33,051 nt of DNA from positions 1-33,051 of the forward strand of contig NZ_JAOCDM010000053.1 in NCBI RefSeq assembly GCF_029840925.1. The letters run 5' to 3'. The translations under genes and the position numbers were made by a program. The notes under the pieces were generated by a model, which saw nothing but the letters and a program-made list of their open reading frames with translations, did no database searches and was not told where the DNA came from. The stretch's first letter is position 1. The number at the start of each line of letters is the position of its first letter. Source of the DNA: Pseudomonas sp. GD03858 (GTDB lineage Bacteria; Pseudomonadota; Gammaproteobacteria; Pseudomonadales; Pseudomonadaceae). Positions 8,501 to 16,350 of the stretch are shown here, piece after piece.

Positions 8501-8950
8501 ATGACACCCCGAATCCTCGTGCTCAACGGCCCCAACCTGAACCTGTTGGGTAGCCGCGAACCGACCCAGTACGGCCACGAAACCCTCGCCGACCTCGCGC
8601 AGCTGTGCGCCCACAGCGCTCGCGAGACAGGGCTTGAACTGGAGTTCCGCCAGACCAACCACGAAGGCGAGCTGCTGGACTGGATCCACGCCGCCCGTGG
8701 GCGCTGCCACGGCATCCTGATCAACCCCGCCGCCTGGACCCATACCTCGGTGGCCATCCGCGACGCGCTGGTGGCCGCCGAACTGCCGGTGATCGAGGTG
8801 CACTTGTCCAACTTGCACAAGCGCGAGCCGTTTCGCCACCTGTCGTTCGTCTCGAGCATCGCCGTCGGCGTGATCTGTGGCTTGGGCAGCCACGGCTATG
8901 CCCTGGCCCTGCGCCACTTCAGCCAACTGCTCCAGGAGCCGACAGCATGA
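8501..8950 (+). CDS. aroQ: Type II 3-dehydroquinate dehydratase
   Basis: This enzyme interconverts 3-dehydroquinate and 3-dehydroshikimate in the cytoplasm by the type II (dodecameric, trans-elimination) mechanism. The 149 residues fit the family length. The opening LVLNGPNLNLLGSREPTQYG contains the conserved Asn/Arg/Tyr active-site loop, and INPAAWTHTSVAIRDAL and the catalytic-His region EVHLSNLHKREPFRH follow. The stop codon overlaps the start of the shikimate dehydrogenase-like gene by four bases (ATGA), so the two act together. The pairing points to catabolic quinate/shikimate use rather than the housekeeping aromatic pathway, since biosynthetic aroQ in Pseudomonas is usually next to accB/accC; that inference is moderate. 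Confidence 0.92.
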   Translation: MTPRILVLNGPNLNLLGSREPTQYGHETLADLAQLCAHSARETGLELEFRQTNHEGELLDWIHAARGRCHGILINPAAWTHTSVAIRDALVAAELPVIEVHLSNLHKREPFRHLSFVSSIAVGVICGLGSHGYALALRHFSQLLQEPTA

Positions 8951-9795
8951 GCCGCCCAGGCATCCTCGCCGGCCTGATCGGCCGTGGCATCCAGGCCTCC
9001 CGCACCCCCGCCCTGCACGAGCACGAAGGCGACGCCCAGGCGCTGCGCTACCTGTACCGACTGATCGACGCCGACCAGCTGGGAGTGGACGACAACGCGC
9101 TGCCCCAGTTGCTCGAGGCCGCCGAGCGCACCGGCTTTACCGGGCTCAACATCACCTTCCCGTTCAAGCAGGCGATCCTGCCGTTGCTCGACGAGCTGTC
9201 GGAGGAAGCCCGTGGCATCGGCGCGGTGAACACCGTGGTCCTGCGCGATGGACGCCGGATTGGCCACAACACCGACTGCCTAGGGTTCGCCGAGGGTCTG
9301 CGGCGCGGCTTGCCGGAGGTGAACAAGCGCCAGGTGGTGCAACTGGGGGCCGGCGGCGCGGGCTGCGCGGTGGCTCATGCGCTGCTCGGCGAAGGGGTCG
9401 AACGGTTGCAGCTGTTCGAGCTGGACCCGGTGCGCGGCCAGGCCCTGGTCGATAGCCTCACGCAACGTTTCGGTGTCGGTCGCGCCGTGCTCGGCAGCGA
9501 CCTGGCCGCTGCCGTGGCCGAGGCCGACGGGCTGGTCAACACCACGCCCGTGGGCATGGCCAAGCTGCCGGGCATGCCGTTGCCCGCCGACCTGCTGCAT
9601 GCTCGGCTATGGGTCGCGGAGATCATTTATTTCCCGCTGCAGACCGAACTGCTGCGCCATGCCCGCGCGCTGGGCTGTCGCACGCTGGATGGCGGCACCA
9701 TGGCGGTGTTCCAGGCGGTGAAGGCATTCGAGCTGTTCAGTGGACGTCCGGCCGACGCCCTGCGCATGCAGGCGCATTTCGCCAGTTTCGACTAG
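8947..9795 (+). CDS. Shikimate/quinate dehydrogenase family protein (AroE/YdiB/RifI-like)
   Basis: This NAD(P)-dependent oxidoreductase acts on shikimate or quinate. The 282 residues have the AroE two-domain layout. The substrate-domain motif GLNITFPFKQ carries the catalytic Lys, HNTDCLGF carries the catalytic Asp, and a Rossmann loop GAGGAG is followed by FELDPVRG. The acidic residues after the second strand favour NAD over NADP. The usual N-terminal Ser-x-Ser pair that binds the shikimate carboxylate is altered here (IQASRTPALHE). Both points suggest a catabolic quinate/shikimate paralogue rather than the housekeeping AroE. It is translationally coupled to aroQ by an ATGA overlap. Confidence 0.85.
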   Translation: MSRPGILAGLIGRGIQASRTPALHEHEGDAQALRYLYRLIDADQLGVDDNALPQLLEAAERTGFTGLNITFPFKQAILPLLDELSEEARGIGAVNTVVLRDGRRIGHNTDCLGFAEGLRRGLPEVNKRQVVQLGAGGAGCAVAHALLGEGVERLQLFELDPVRGQALVDSLTQRFGVGRAVLGSDLAAAVAEADGLVNTTPVGMAKLPGMPLPADLLHARLWVAEIIYFPLQTELLRHARALGCRTLDGGTMAVFQAVKAFELFSGRPADALRMQAHFASFD

Positions 9796-9808
9796 CGCGG
9801 GCACCGGT

Positions 9809-10423
9809 TCAGCGCAACTGCCCGACGACCAGCCCCAGGGCGATCGCGATCATCACCACCCCCGACACCCGCCCGATCAGACGCGCCGCTGCCGGCCGGG
9901 TGCGCAGCAGCGCCTTGGCGCCATAGCCCACCATCAGGTAGATCACCAGCGAACTGCACAAGTGCACCAGCCCCAGCAACAGGATCTGCAGCGGCAGCGG
10001 CCAGCTCGACTGCGGGTCGGTGAATTGCGGCAGCAACGCCAGGAACAACAGGAACACCTTGGGGTTCAGCCCGCTGACGCAAAAGCCCTTGAACGCCCAG
10101 CGCGAACCGCAATCCGCGCCGTCCTGTCCATCCACCTCGGGCACCGCCGGGCTGAGCAGCAAGGTGATCCCCAGCCAGAGCAGATAGAGACACCCGGCCA
10201 GCATCAGCAGGGTCAGCGCCAGCGGATGCCCGGCGAGCAGACTGCCGACGCCGGCCGCGACCACCAAGGTGACGAGAAAATGCCCTGACAGCATGCCGGC
10301 CACCGCCGGCATCACCCAGCGTCCGCGCGTGCCGGCGGAGATGGCATAGGCCCAGTCGGCGCCCGGGGTGATCACGAACAGGAACGAGACGGCCCAGAAC
10401 GCCGCCAATACACTCAAGGTCAC
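9809..10423 (-). CDS. LysE/RhtB family amino-acid exporter
   Basis: This inner-membrane exporter of the LysE/RhtB superfamily probably effluxes an amino acid or derivative. The 204 residues show about six hydrophobic segments. The family N-terminal motif is FVITPGADWAYAIS, with the conserved TPGP-like loop in variant form, and GFCVSGLNPKVFLLFLALLPQF follows. Translation starts at GTG 10423 with AAGGAAG eight bases upstream. It is divergent from an Lrp/AsnC-family regulator 114 bases away; such pairs usually have the regulator sense the exported amino acid. The substrate cannot be assigned. Confidence 0.85.
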   Translation of the reverse strand: MTLSVLAAFWAVSFLFVITPGADWAYAISAGTRGRWVMPAVAGMLSGHFLVTLVVAAGVGSLLAGHPLALTLLMLAGCLYLLWLGITLLLSPAVPEVDGQDGADCGSRWAFKGFCVSGLNPKVFLLFLALLPQFTDPQSSWPLPLQILLLGLVHLCSSLVIYLMVGYGAKALLRTRPAAARLIGRVSGVVMIAIALGLVVGQLR

Positions 10424-10536
10424 GTTTGCAGCTTCCTTTCACGGAGATTTCGGTGAAAGAAAGATTACGGATATCGCCTGGGGATTTTCTTTCGTATATT
10501 CCTCAGTCAGACCAAAGCCATGGAAGATTCTTGCTC
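10424..10536. promoter_or_regulatory. Divergent control region, LysE exporter / Lrp regulator
   Basis: This shared 113-base upstream region contains separated inverted half-sites (TGAAAGAAAG near 10452 and TTTTCTTTC near 10486) and is AT-rich around TCGTATATTCC. It is a plausible binding site for the adjacent Lrp-type regulator; no site was proven. Confidence 0.4.
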
Positions 10537-10989
10537 ATGGATAGAACCGATAGAAAGATCCTTGCCGAGCTGCAAAAAGACGGACGCCTGTCGGTGACCG
10601 AACTGGCCGACCGTGTGGGCCTGAGCCTGTCACCCTGCCATCGCCGGCTCCGGGCGCTGGAGGAATCCGGCGCGATCCTCGGCTACCACGCACGCCTGGC
10701 ACCCGCCGCGCTGGGCCTGAACTTCGCCGCGCTGGTATTCGTGACCTTGCGCGAGGTGACCCGCCAGCCCGTGGCGGACTTCGAGGCCGCGCTGGGGGAA
10801 ATCCCACAGATCGTCGAGGCGCAGCGGCTGTTCGGCGATCCGGACTACCTGCTGCATGTGGTGGCCAAGGACCTGCCGGCGTTCCAGAAGCTGTATGACG
10901 AACAGCTGACCAGCATTCCCAATGTCAAGCGACTGAGCTCGACCCTGGTCATGAAAGAGGTGATCCAGAACCGCTTGCTGCCGATGTGA
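10537..10989 (+). CDS. Lrp/AsnC family transcriptional regulator
   Basis: This is a DNA-binding regulator of the feast/famine type. From ATG 10537 (MDRTDRKILAELQKDGRLS) it gives 150 residues, the normal family length, with GGAAG ten bases upstream; the longer open frame adds an atypical N-terminus. The winged helix-turn-helix is SVTELADRVGLSLSPCHRRL followed by ALEESGAI. The C-terminal half is the RAM ligand-binding/oligomerisation domain (DYLLHVVAKDLPAFQKLYDE). Divergent from a LysE-type exporter, which it probably controls in response to an amino acid. Confidence 0.88.
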   Translation: MDRTDRKILAELQKDGRLSVTELADRVGLSLSPCHRRLRALEESGAILGYHARLAPAALGLNFAALVFVTLREVTRQPVADFEAALGEIPQIVEAQRLFGDPDYLLHVVAKDLPAFQKLYDEQLTSIPNVKRLSSTLVMKEVIQNRLLPM

Positions 10990-11022
10990 CCCTGGTCGCC
11001 ATGCTGATGCAATCGGACGGTG

Positions 11023-12036
11023 TCATGGCGCGGCGGCGCGCTTTGCCCGGTAACTGCCCGGGCTCTGCCCCGTCCACTTCTTGAAGGCCCGGTGAAACGC
11101 ACTGGGCTCCTGAAAGCCGGTCTGCCCGGCGATCTCGGCAATGCTCAGGCAGCCTTCGCGCAGCAGCTCGAAGGCCATGGCCCGGCGCACCTCATCCTTG
11201 ATCTGCTGGTACGAACGCCCTTCGCGCTCCAGCTGGCGACGGAAACTGCTGGCGCTGAGTGCGTGCCGCCTGGCCATCGCATCGAGCGTCGGCCATTGCC
11301 CATAGTGTCGGGCCCGCAGGTGACGATAGACGTCCGCCACCAAGCCGTTCTGGTTGCGAAAGCGGATCACCAGCCCTTGCGGCGCGCTGCGCAGGAAGGT
11401 CTTCAGCGCGGCAAGGTCCTGCAGCACCGGCAGGCGCAGCCAGGCGCTGTCGAACTCCACTTCGGTGCGGCCACTGCCCAGGCGCAGGTCCGGCCCCCAC
11501 AGCAAGGCATCGTCGTCCTGCGCCGGGCGCGCCAGCGCCAGCTCGGTCCGGTCGATGGCGATGCGCCGGCCGGCCAGCCAGCACAGCAGGCCCATCACCA
11601 ACACCAGGTAGGTCTCCTCGGCGTACACCCGGGTCAAGGGGTCGGCGATGCTCGACTGCACACTGATCACCGCCCGAGCACCGCGTACCGTCACGCTGCC
11701 GCGCAGATCGCGCAGGAACAGGGCGAAACCGCCCAGGCACTGGCGCAGGGCCTTTTCCAGGTTGGGCTCCTGGATCAGCCCTCGGCAGATCAGGGCGAAG
11801 CTGCCCAGCGGCATGCCATGGCTGTCGAGGTGGAAGAACTCGTCATCCAGCTCGTCGATCAGCGCCAGCCACAGCTGGGCAAAGGCCCTGGCCGGTACCC
11901 GCGCCCCAGGCTGCGTCAGCATCTGCGGATCGATGCCCACCGCGCGCAGGTGAGCCTCGCGCGCCTGTGGCCGGTCGCGCAGGGCGTGGAGCATGGCATT
12001 GAGGAAGTACACCGCGACCGTGTCGCTATCGCGCAT
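11023..12036 (-). CDS. AraC family transcriptional regulator with PF12625-type N-terminal domain
   Basis: This activator-type regulator has 337 residues from ATG 12036 (MRDSDTVAVYFLNAM). A longer frame runs upstream into the divergent intergenic region and lacks family character. The N-terminal arabinose-binding-like domain (FHLDSHGMPLGSFALICRGL and CLGGFALFLRDL) is the kind found in OruR/ArgR-like Pseudomonas regulators. The C-terminal double helix-turn-helix includes TLDAMARRHALSASSFRRQL and SIAEIAGQTGFQEPSAFHRA. It is divergent from a thiolase/hydroxyacyl-CoA dehydrogenase operon that it probably activates, the arrangement I recall for the bktB region of P. putida. Confidence 0.87.
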   Translation of the reverse strand: MRDSDTVAVYFLNAMLHALRDRPQAREAHLRAVGIDPQMLTQPGARVPARAFAQLWLALIDELDDEFFHLDSHGMPLGSFALICRGLIQEPNLEKALRQCLGGFALFLRDLRGSVTVRGARAVISVQSSIADPLTRVYAEETYLVLVMGLLCWLAGRRIAIDRTELALARPAQDDDALLWGPDLRLGSGRTEVEFDSAWLRLPVLQDLAALKTFLRSAPQGLVIRFRNQNGLVADVYRHLRARHYGQWPTLDAMARRHALSASSFRRQLEREGRSYQQIKDEVRRAMAFELLREGCLSIAEIAGQTGFQEPSAFHRAFKKWTGQSPGSYRAKRAAAP

Positions 12037-12211
12037 GGCAAGCACCCGCTGTCTATGCTGAGTGGCAAAAAATGCCAGGTTGACTGAACAGATCCGGCAT
12101 AGGCCGCCCGCAGACCTTTGCCTAGACTCGATCCACCCCAGGGGTCGTGGAAAATACGGTGGCCATTCTCGCAGAGCCGCCCCCACCCCGCCATACGCAA
12201 ACGGAGCCCTC

Positions 12212-13396
12212 ATGAGCAGCACAGACATCTTCGTCGTCAGCGCGGTACGTTCGGCCATCGGCAGCTTCGGCGGTTCGCTCAAGGACCTGCCACTGGCCGA
12301 TCTCGCCACCCAAGTGACCCGCGCCGCCATCGAGCGCTCGGGCGTGGCCGCCGAGCGCATCGGCCATGTGGTGATGGGCAACGTGATCCCCACCGAACCG
12401 CGCGACGCCTACCTGGGCCGGGTCGCGGCGATGAACGCCGGAACTCCCAAGGAAACCCCCGCCTTCAACGTCAACCGCCTGTGCGGCTCGGGCCTGCAGG
12501 CCATCGTCTCGGCCACCCAGGGCCTGCTGCTGGGCGACTGCGACATCGCCCTGGCCGCTGGCGCCGAATCCATGAGCCGCGGCCCGTACCTGCTGCCGCA
12601 GGCCCGCTGGGGCGCGCGCATGGGCGACCTGCAGGGCATCGACTACATGGTCGGTATCCTCCAGGACCCGTTCGAGCACTTCCACATGGGCATCACCGCC
12701 GAGAATGTCGCCGCGGCCCATGGCATCAGCCGTGAAATGCAGGACGAAGTCGCCCTGACCAGCCAGCGCCGCGCCGCCCGCGCCATCGCCGAGGGCCGCT
12801 TCGACGGCCAGATCGTGCCGATCGAGATCAAGACCCGCAAAGGCACCGTGCAGTTCGCCGTGGACGAGAACGTGCGCGCCGAGGTCACCAGCGAGCAGCT
12901 GGCCGGCATGAAACCGGTGTTCAAGAAGGACGGCAGCGTCACCGCCGGCAACGCCAGCAGCATCAACGACGGCGCCGCCGGCCTGGTACTGGCCACCGGC
13001 GACGCCGTGCGTCGCGAGGGCCTGAAACCGCTGGCGCGCGTCGTCGCCTATGCGCATGCCGGGGTGGAGCCGGCGCTGATGGGCCTGGGCCCGATCCCGG
13101 CAACGCAAAAGGTACTGGAAAAGGCCGGCCTTAAGGTGTCCGACCTGGACGTGATCGAATCCAACGAAGCCTTCGCCTCCCAGGCCTGCGCCGTGGCCCG
13201 CGCCCTGGGCTTCGACCCGGAGAAGGTCAACCCCAATGGCTCGGGTATTTCCCTGGGCCACCCGGTCGGCGCCACCGGCGCGATCATCGCCACCAAGGCG
13301 ATCCATGAACTGCACCGCGTCCAGGGTCGCTATGCCCTGGCCACCATGTGCATCGGCGGCGGCCAAGGCATCGCCGTCGTCTTCGAACGCGTTTGA
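12212..13396 (+). CDS. bktB: Beta-ketothiolase / acetyl-CoA C-acyltransferase
   Basis: This thiolase cleaves 3-ketoacyl-CoA with CoA, or condenses acyl-CoAs in reverse. The 394-residue product starts at ATG 12212, preceded by ACGGAG. The nucleophilic Cys is C91 in NRLCGSGLQAI. The other thiolase signatures are NEAFASQA, GHPVGATGA with the catalytic His, and CIGGGQGIA with the second Cys. It is followed 14 bases later by 3-hydroxybutyryl-CoA dehydrogenase, so the two would run consecutive beta-oxidation steps on short-chain acyl-CoAs. The symbol bktB is by recalled synteny with P. putida and is less certain than the enzyme class. Confidence 0.9.
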   Translation: MSSTDIFVVSAVRSAIGSFGGSLKDLPLADLATQVTRAAIERSGVAAERIGHVVMGNVIPTEPRDAYLGRVAAMNAGTPKETPAFNVNRLCGSGLQAIVSATQGLLLGDCDIALAAGAESMSRGPYLLPQARWGARMGDLQGIDYMVGILQDPFEHFHMGITAENVAAAHGISREMQDEVALTSQRRAARAIAEGRFDGQIVPIEIKTRKGTVQFAVDENVRAEVTSEQLAGMKPVFKKDGSVTAGNASSINDGAAGLVLATGDAVRREGLKPLARVVAYAHAGVEPALMGLGPIPATQKVLEKAGLKVSDLDVIESNEAFASQACAVARALGFDPEKVNPNGSGISLGHPVGATGAIIATKAIHELHRVQGRYALATMCIGGGQGIAVVFERV

Positions 13397-13410
13397 ACGG
13401 AGTTGGCAGC

Positions 13411-14259
13411 ATGAACATCGAACACATCGCCGTGATCGGCGCAGGCACCATGGGCAACGGCATCGCCCAGGTCTGCGCGCTGGCCGGGTACCAGGTCCTG
13501 CTGGTGGACGTCGCCGACGCCGCGCTGGAGCGTGGCGTGGCGACCCTGGGCAAGAACCTCGAGCGCCAGGTCGCCAAGGGCACCATAGACGCCGACAAGG
13601 CCAGCGCCGCCAAGGCACGCATCCGCACCAGCACCGACTATGCGCAGCTCGCCGGCGCGCAGCTGGTGATCGAGGCCGCCACCGAGAACCTGCAGCTCAA
13701 GCAGCGCATCCTCCAGCAGGTGGCGGCCAACGTCGGCGCCGACTGCCTGATCGCCACCAACACTTCGTCGCTGTCGGTCACCCAGCTGGCCGCCAGCATC
13801 GAGCACCCGCAGCGCTTCATCGGCGTGCACTTCTTCAACCCGGTGCCGATGATGGCCCTGGTCGAGATCATCCGTGGCCTGCAGACCAGCGACGGCACCT
13901 ATGCCCAGGCCCTGCTGGTCACCGAAAAGCTCGGCAAGACGCCGATCACCGCCGGCAACCGTCCGGGCTTCGTGGTCAACCGCATCCTGGTGCCGATGAT
14001 CAACGAGGCGATCTTCGTGCGCCAGGAGGGCCTGGCCAGCGCCGAGGACATCGACACCGGCATGCGCCTGGGCTGCAACCAGCCGATCGGTCCGCTGGCC
14101 CTCGCCGACCTGGTGGGGCTCGATACCCTGCTGGCGATCATGGAGGCCTTCCACGAGGGCTTCAACGACAGCAAGTACCGCCCTGCCCCGCTGCTCAAGG
14201 AGATGGTTGCCGCCGGCTACCTGGGGCGCAAGAGCGGTCGCGGCTTCTTCACCTACTAA
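13411..14259 (+). CDS. 3-hydroxybutyryl-CoA dehydrogenase
   Basis: This NAD-dependent enzyme oxidises short-chain 3-hydroxyacyl-CoA to 3-ketoacyl-CoA, feeding the thiolase encoded just upstream. It has 282 residues from ATG 13411, with CGGAG before the start. The N-terminal Rossmann fold reads VIGAGTMGNGIAQVCALAGY. ATNTSSLSVTQLA and GVHFFNPVPMMALVEII carry the catalytic Ser and His-Glu region, and the C-terminal domain ends GYLGRKSGRGFFTY, characteristic of the Hbd/PaaH group. It is part of a three-gene operon with the thiolase and a TetR regulator. Confidence 0.92.
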   Translation: MNIEHIAVIGAGTMGNGIAQVCALAGYQVLLVDVADAALERGVATLGKNLERQVAKGTIDADKASAAKARIRTSTDYAQLAGAQLVIEAATENLQLKQRILQQVAANVGADCLIATNTSSLSVTQLAASIEHPQRFIGVHFFNPVPMMALVEIIRGLQTSDGTYAQALLVTEKLGKTPITAGNRPGFVVNRILVPMINEAIFVRQEGLASAEDIDTGMRLGCNQPIGPLALADLVGLDTLLAIMEAFHEGFNDSKYRPAPLLKEMVAAGYLGRKSGRGFFTY

Positions 14260-14271
14260 GGAGCGCGCGCC

Positions 14272-14865
14272 ATGCCCCCGGTCAATGCGGCGCTGCGCTG
14301 CGCCAACTTCGAAGAGCGGCGGGAGCGCGCCATGGCCCTGTTCGCCGAGAAGGGCTTCGGCCAGGTCAGCATGCGTGAACTGGCAGCTCATATCGGCTTG
14401 ACCGCGGGCTCGCTGTATCACCATTTTCCGAGCAAGCAGCACCTGCTGTACGACCTGATCGAGGAGCTGTACGAGGAACTGCTGGCCACCCTCGACCAGG
14501 GCCGCCGCGCCCTGGCCCAGGGCAGGCCGGTGCTGGCCTGCCTGATCGCCGCGCACTGGCACCTGCATGCCGAGCGGCCTTTGCAGTTTCGCCTGGCCGA
14601 GCGGGACCTGTGCTGCCTGAACGACGATCAGCAGGCACGGCTGATCGTGCTGCGCGAACGCTACGAGGCGGGATTGCTCCGGCTGGTCGCGCCACAGACG
14701 CGGTTGTCCGGGGAGGTCCTGGCGGCGACCGGGCAAGTGCTGGCGACCTTGCTGAACCAGTTGCCTGGCATGTTGCGCGGCAAGGCTCTGGGAGACGCTG
14801 AAGGCATGGCCCTGATGGAAAGCCTGGTGGTGGGGGCCGCGCAGCGCACGCTGCACTCGTCCTGA
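14272..14865 (+). CDS. TetR family transcriptional regulator
   Basis: This 197-residue repressor-type protein has the TetR helix-turn-helix in MALFAEKGFGQVSMRELAAH followed by IGLTAGSLYHHFPSKQHLL, then a helical ligand domain. AAGGAG lies upstream of ATG 14272. It follows the dehydrogenase by 12 bases and so is probably co-transcribed with it. It may autoregulate the operon in response to an acyl-CoA, as related regulators do; that is inference from position. Confidence 0.88.
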   Translation: MPPVNAALRCANFEERRERAMALFAEKGFGQVSMRELAAHIGLTAGSLYHHFPSKQHLLYDLIEELYEELLATLDQGRRALAQGRPVLACLIAAHWHLHAERPLQFRLAERDLCCLNDDQQARLIVLRERYEAGLLRLVAPQTRLSGEVLAATGQVLATLLNQLPGMLRGKALGDAEGMALMESLVVGAAQRTLHSS

Positions 14866-14879
14866 GCCCGTTGCCAGGC

Positions 14880-14903
14880 TAAATCGGCACAGGCCTCGCT
14901 CGT
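14880..14903 (+). promoter_or_regulatory. PvdS-type iron-starvation promoter box upstream of the SIP gene
   Basis: TAAAT (14880-14884) and CGT (14901-14903) are separated by exactly 16 bases. This matches the iron-starvation box read by the ECF sigma factor PvdS and is identical in layout to the boxes ahead of pvdM and pvdA here. The SIP start codon is 38 bases downstream of the CGT. Confidence 0.65.
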
Positions 14904-14940
14904 CTTGCGACTAACGGTCATCTGCAGACGAGGTCCCTCC

Positions 14941-15900
14941 ATGAGCAGCATGAGCACCCTGGCATCGAGCGTCGCACGCAGCCTGCGCAAGATCATCAAG
15001 GCCGACGCCGGTCCCCGCCCCTACCAGCTATTCGATATCCAGCTGCGCCGTCGCGAGCGCCTGAGCCCGTCGCTGTGCCGCTTCGTCTTTGGCGGCGAGG
15101 ACGTACGCCTGATGCGCACCCTCGCCGCGGACCAGCGGGTCAAGCTGTTCTTCCCCGACGCCCAGGGCCGCGAGCCAGCCCTGCCCAAGGGCGGCGACTG
15201 GCACGCGGCACGCCGCGAGGCGCAACACCCCGTGCGCACCTACACCATCCGCGCCCTGCGTCAGGACGCCGGCGAGCTGGACATCGACTTCGTGCTGCAC
15301 GGCGACAGCGGCCCCGCCTCGGCCTGGGCCGAGCACGCGCAACCGGGCGCTCGCCTGCAGATCGTGGCGCCGCACCGCGCCGCCTGGGAAGACCCGGGCG
15401 GCTATGAATGGCAACCGCCGCAAGGGTTGCGCAAGCTGTTGCTGATCGGCGACGAAACCGCCCTGCCGGCCATCGCCGGCATCCTGGAAAGCCTCGCCGA
15501 GCTCAAGGATCCGCCCGCGACCCAGGCATTCATCGAAGTCCCCGAACCCGGCGACTGCATCGACCTGCGCCACGCCCCAGGCACCGAGCTGCACTGGCTG
15601 GCCCGCAGCGAGCTGGGCTGCGGCCACGGCGAAGCCATGCGTCACGCGGCGCTGGAGCTGGCCCGCCTGCCACAGCCGCTGCAAGCCGGCGATGCTGGCG
15701 CCGCGCTGGAAGAGGTCGATATCGACAAGGACATTCTCTGGGAACTGGCCGAGCCTGCGGGCAACGACTTCTACGCCTGGGTCGCCGGCGAGTCGGCGGC
15801 GGTGATGACGATCCGCAAGCACTGGATCAAGGAGCGCCGGCTCGATCGCCGCAGCCTGACCCTGATGGGCTACTGGCGGCACGGGCGCAGCCTGGATTGA
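14941..15900 (+). CDS. Siderophore-interacting protein (FAD-dependent ferric-siderophore reductase family)
   Basis: This cytoplasmic flavoprotein of the SIP/ViuB/YqjH family reduces Fe(III) in siderophore complexes so that iron is released. It has 319 residues from ATG 14941 (GAGG seven bases upstream). The FAD-binding barrel carries the RTYTIRAL motif, followed by HGDSGPASAWAEHAQPG. The C-terminal SIP domain shows LLIGDETALPAIAGILES and YAWVAGESAAVMTIRKHW, and it ends LMGYWRHG. The upstream PvdS-type box suggests co-expression with pyoverdine genes about 9 kb away, although the gene sits next to acyl-CoA metabolism genes. Ferripyoverdine is usually reduced in the periplasm, so the substrate could be a different siderophore. 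Confidence 0.87.
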   Translation: MSSMSTLASSVARSLRKIIKADAGPRPYQLFDIQLRRRERLSPSLCRFVFGGEDVRLMRTLAADQRVKLFFPDAQGREPALPKGGDWHAARREAQHPVRTYTIRALRQDAGELDIDFVLHGDSGPASAWAEHAQPGARLQIVAPHRAAWEDPGGYEWQPPQGLRKLLLIGDETALPAIAGILESLAELKDPPATQAFIEVPEPGDCIDLRHAPGTELHWLARSELGCGHGEAMRHAALELARLPQPLQAGDAGAALEEVDIDKDILWELAEPAGNDFYAWVAGESAAVMTIRKHWIKERRLDRRSLTLMGYWRHGRSLD

Positions 15901-16004
15901 AACCCGCTGGTTGATTTCATCAATGACCACTATCGAGCCTGTCGATTTCCGTTCGCGCGAGCATGCTCGTAAGGTTGCGCCATGCCCCACACGGAGACAC
16001 CTCC

Positions 16005-16187
16005 ATGGCCACCGTCCAGATCATGTCCGTCGTCGGCAGTGCCGTGCCACGCGAGCTGCGCCTGCAGGGCCTGCTGGCCTGCTGGTACCTGATGCGCAAT
16101 GGCGAGACCATCAGCGGCCCGCTGACTTCCCGCGCCTCGGCTCAGCACATGGCCGAGCACCTGAGCGTCTATGCGCGGCTGATATGA
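16005..16187 (+). CDS. Small protein of unknown function (60 residues)
   Basis: I do not recognise this gene. It starts at ATG 16005 with GGAG eight bases upstream (MATVQIMSVVGSAVPRELRL) and ends YARLI. It has no signal peptide. A segment LLACWYLMRNGETISGPLTS looks like a small globular domain, resembling short Pseudomonas proteins annotated only as hypothetical. A strong intrinsic terminator follows at 16231. The good ribosome-binding site and terminator make it a credible monocistronic gene. Confidence 0.6.
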   Translation: MATVQIMSVVGSAVPRELRLQGLLACWYLMRNGETISGPLTSRASAQHMAEHLSVYARLI

Positions 16188-16230
16188 ACCGAATCTGTTG
16201 TTGTGCGTTGCTCCCTTAACGCGTCTTGTC

Positions 16231-16257
16231 GCCCGCCTTCATGGCGGGCTTTTTTTT
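16231..16257 (+). terminator. Rho-independent terminator
   Basis: GCCCGCC and GGCGGGC pair as a seven-base stem around TTCAT and are followed by eight T. This classic intrinsic terminator ends the small-gene transcript. Confidence 0.9.
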
Positions 16258-16350
16258 GCCGCACAGGCACCGCGCCGGGCTCAAGCCAGCGGCGAAGCTG
16301 CCGATCTCCTGAAACCTGCGAGACAGACGACCCAAGGAGCGTTCGACAGG

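Noticed and set aside
15958..15969. Perfect palindrome CGAGCATGCTCG before the small 60-residue gene
   Set aside because: It is only 12 bases long in GC-rich DNA and matches no operator I can name.
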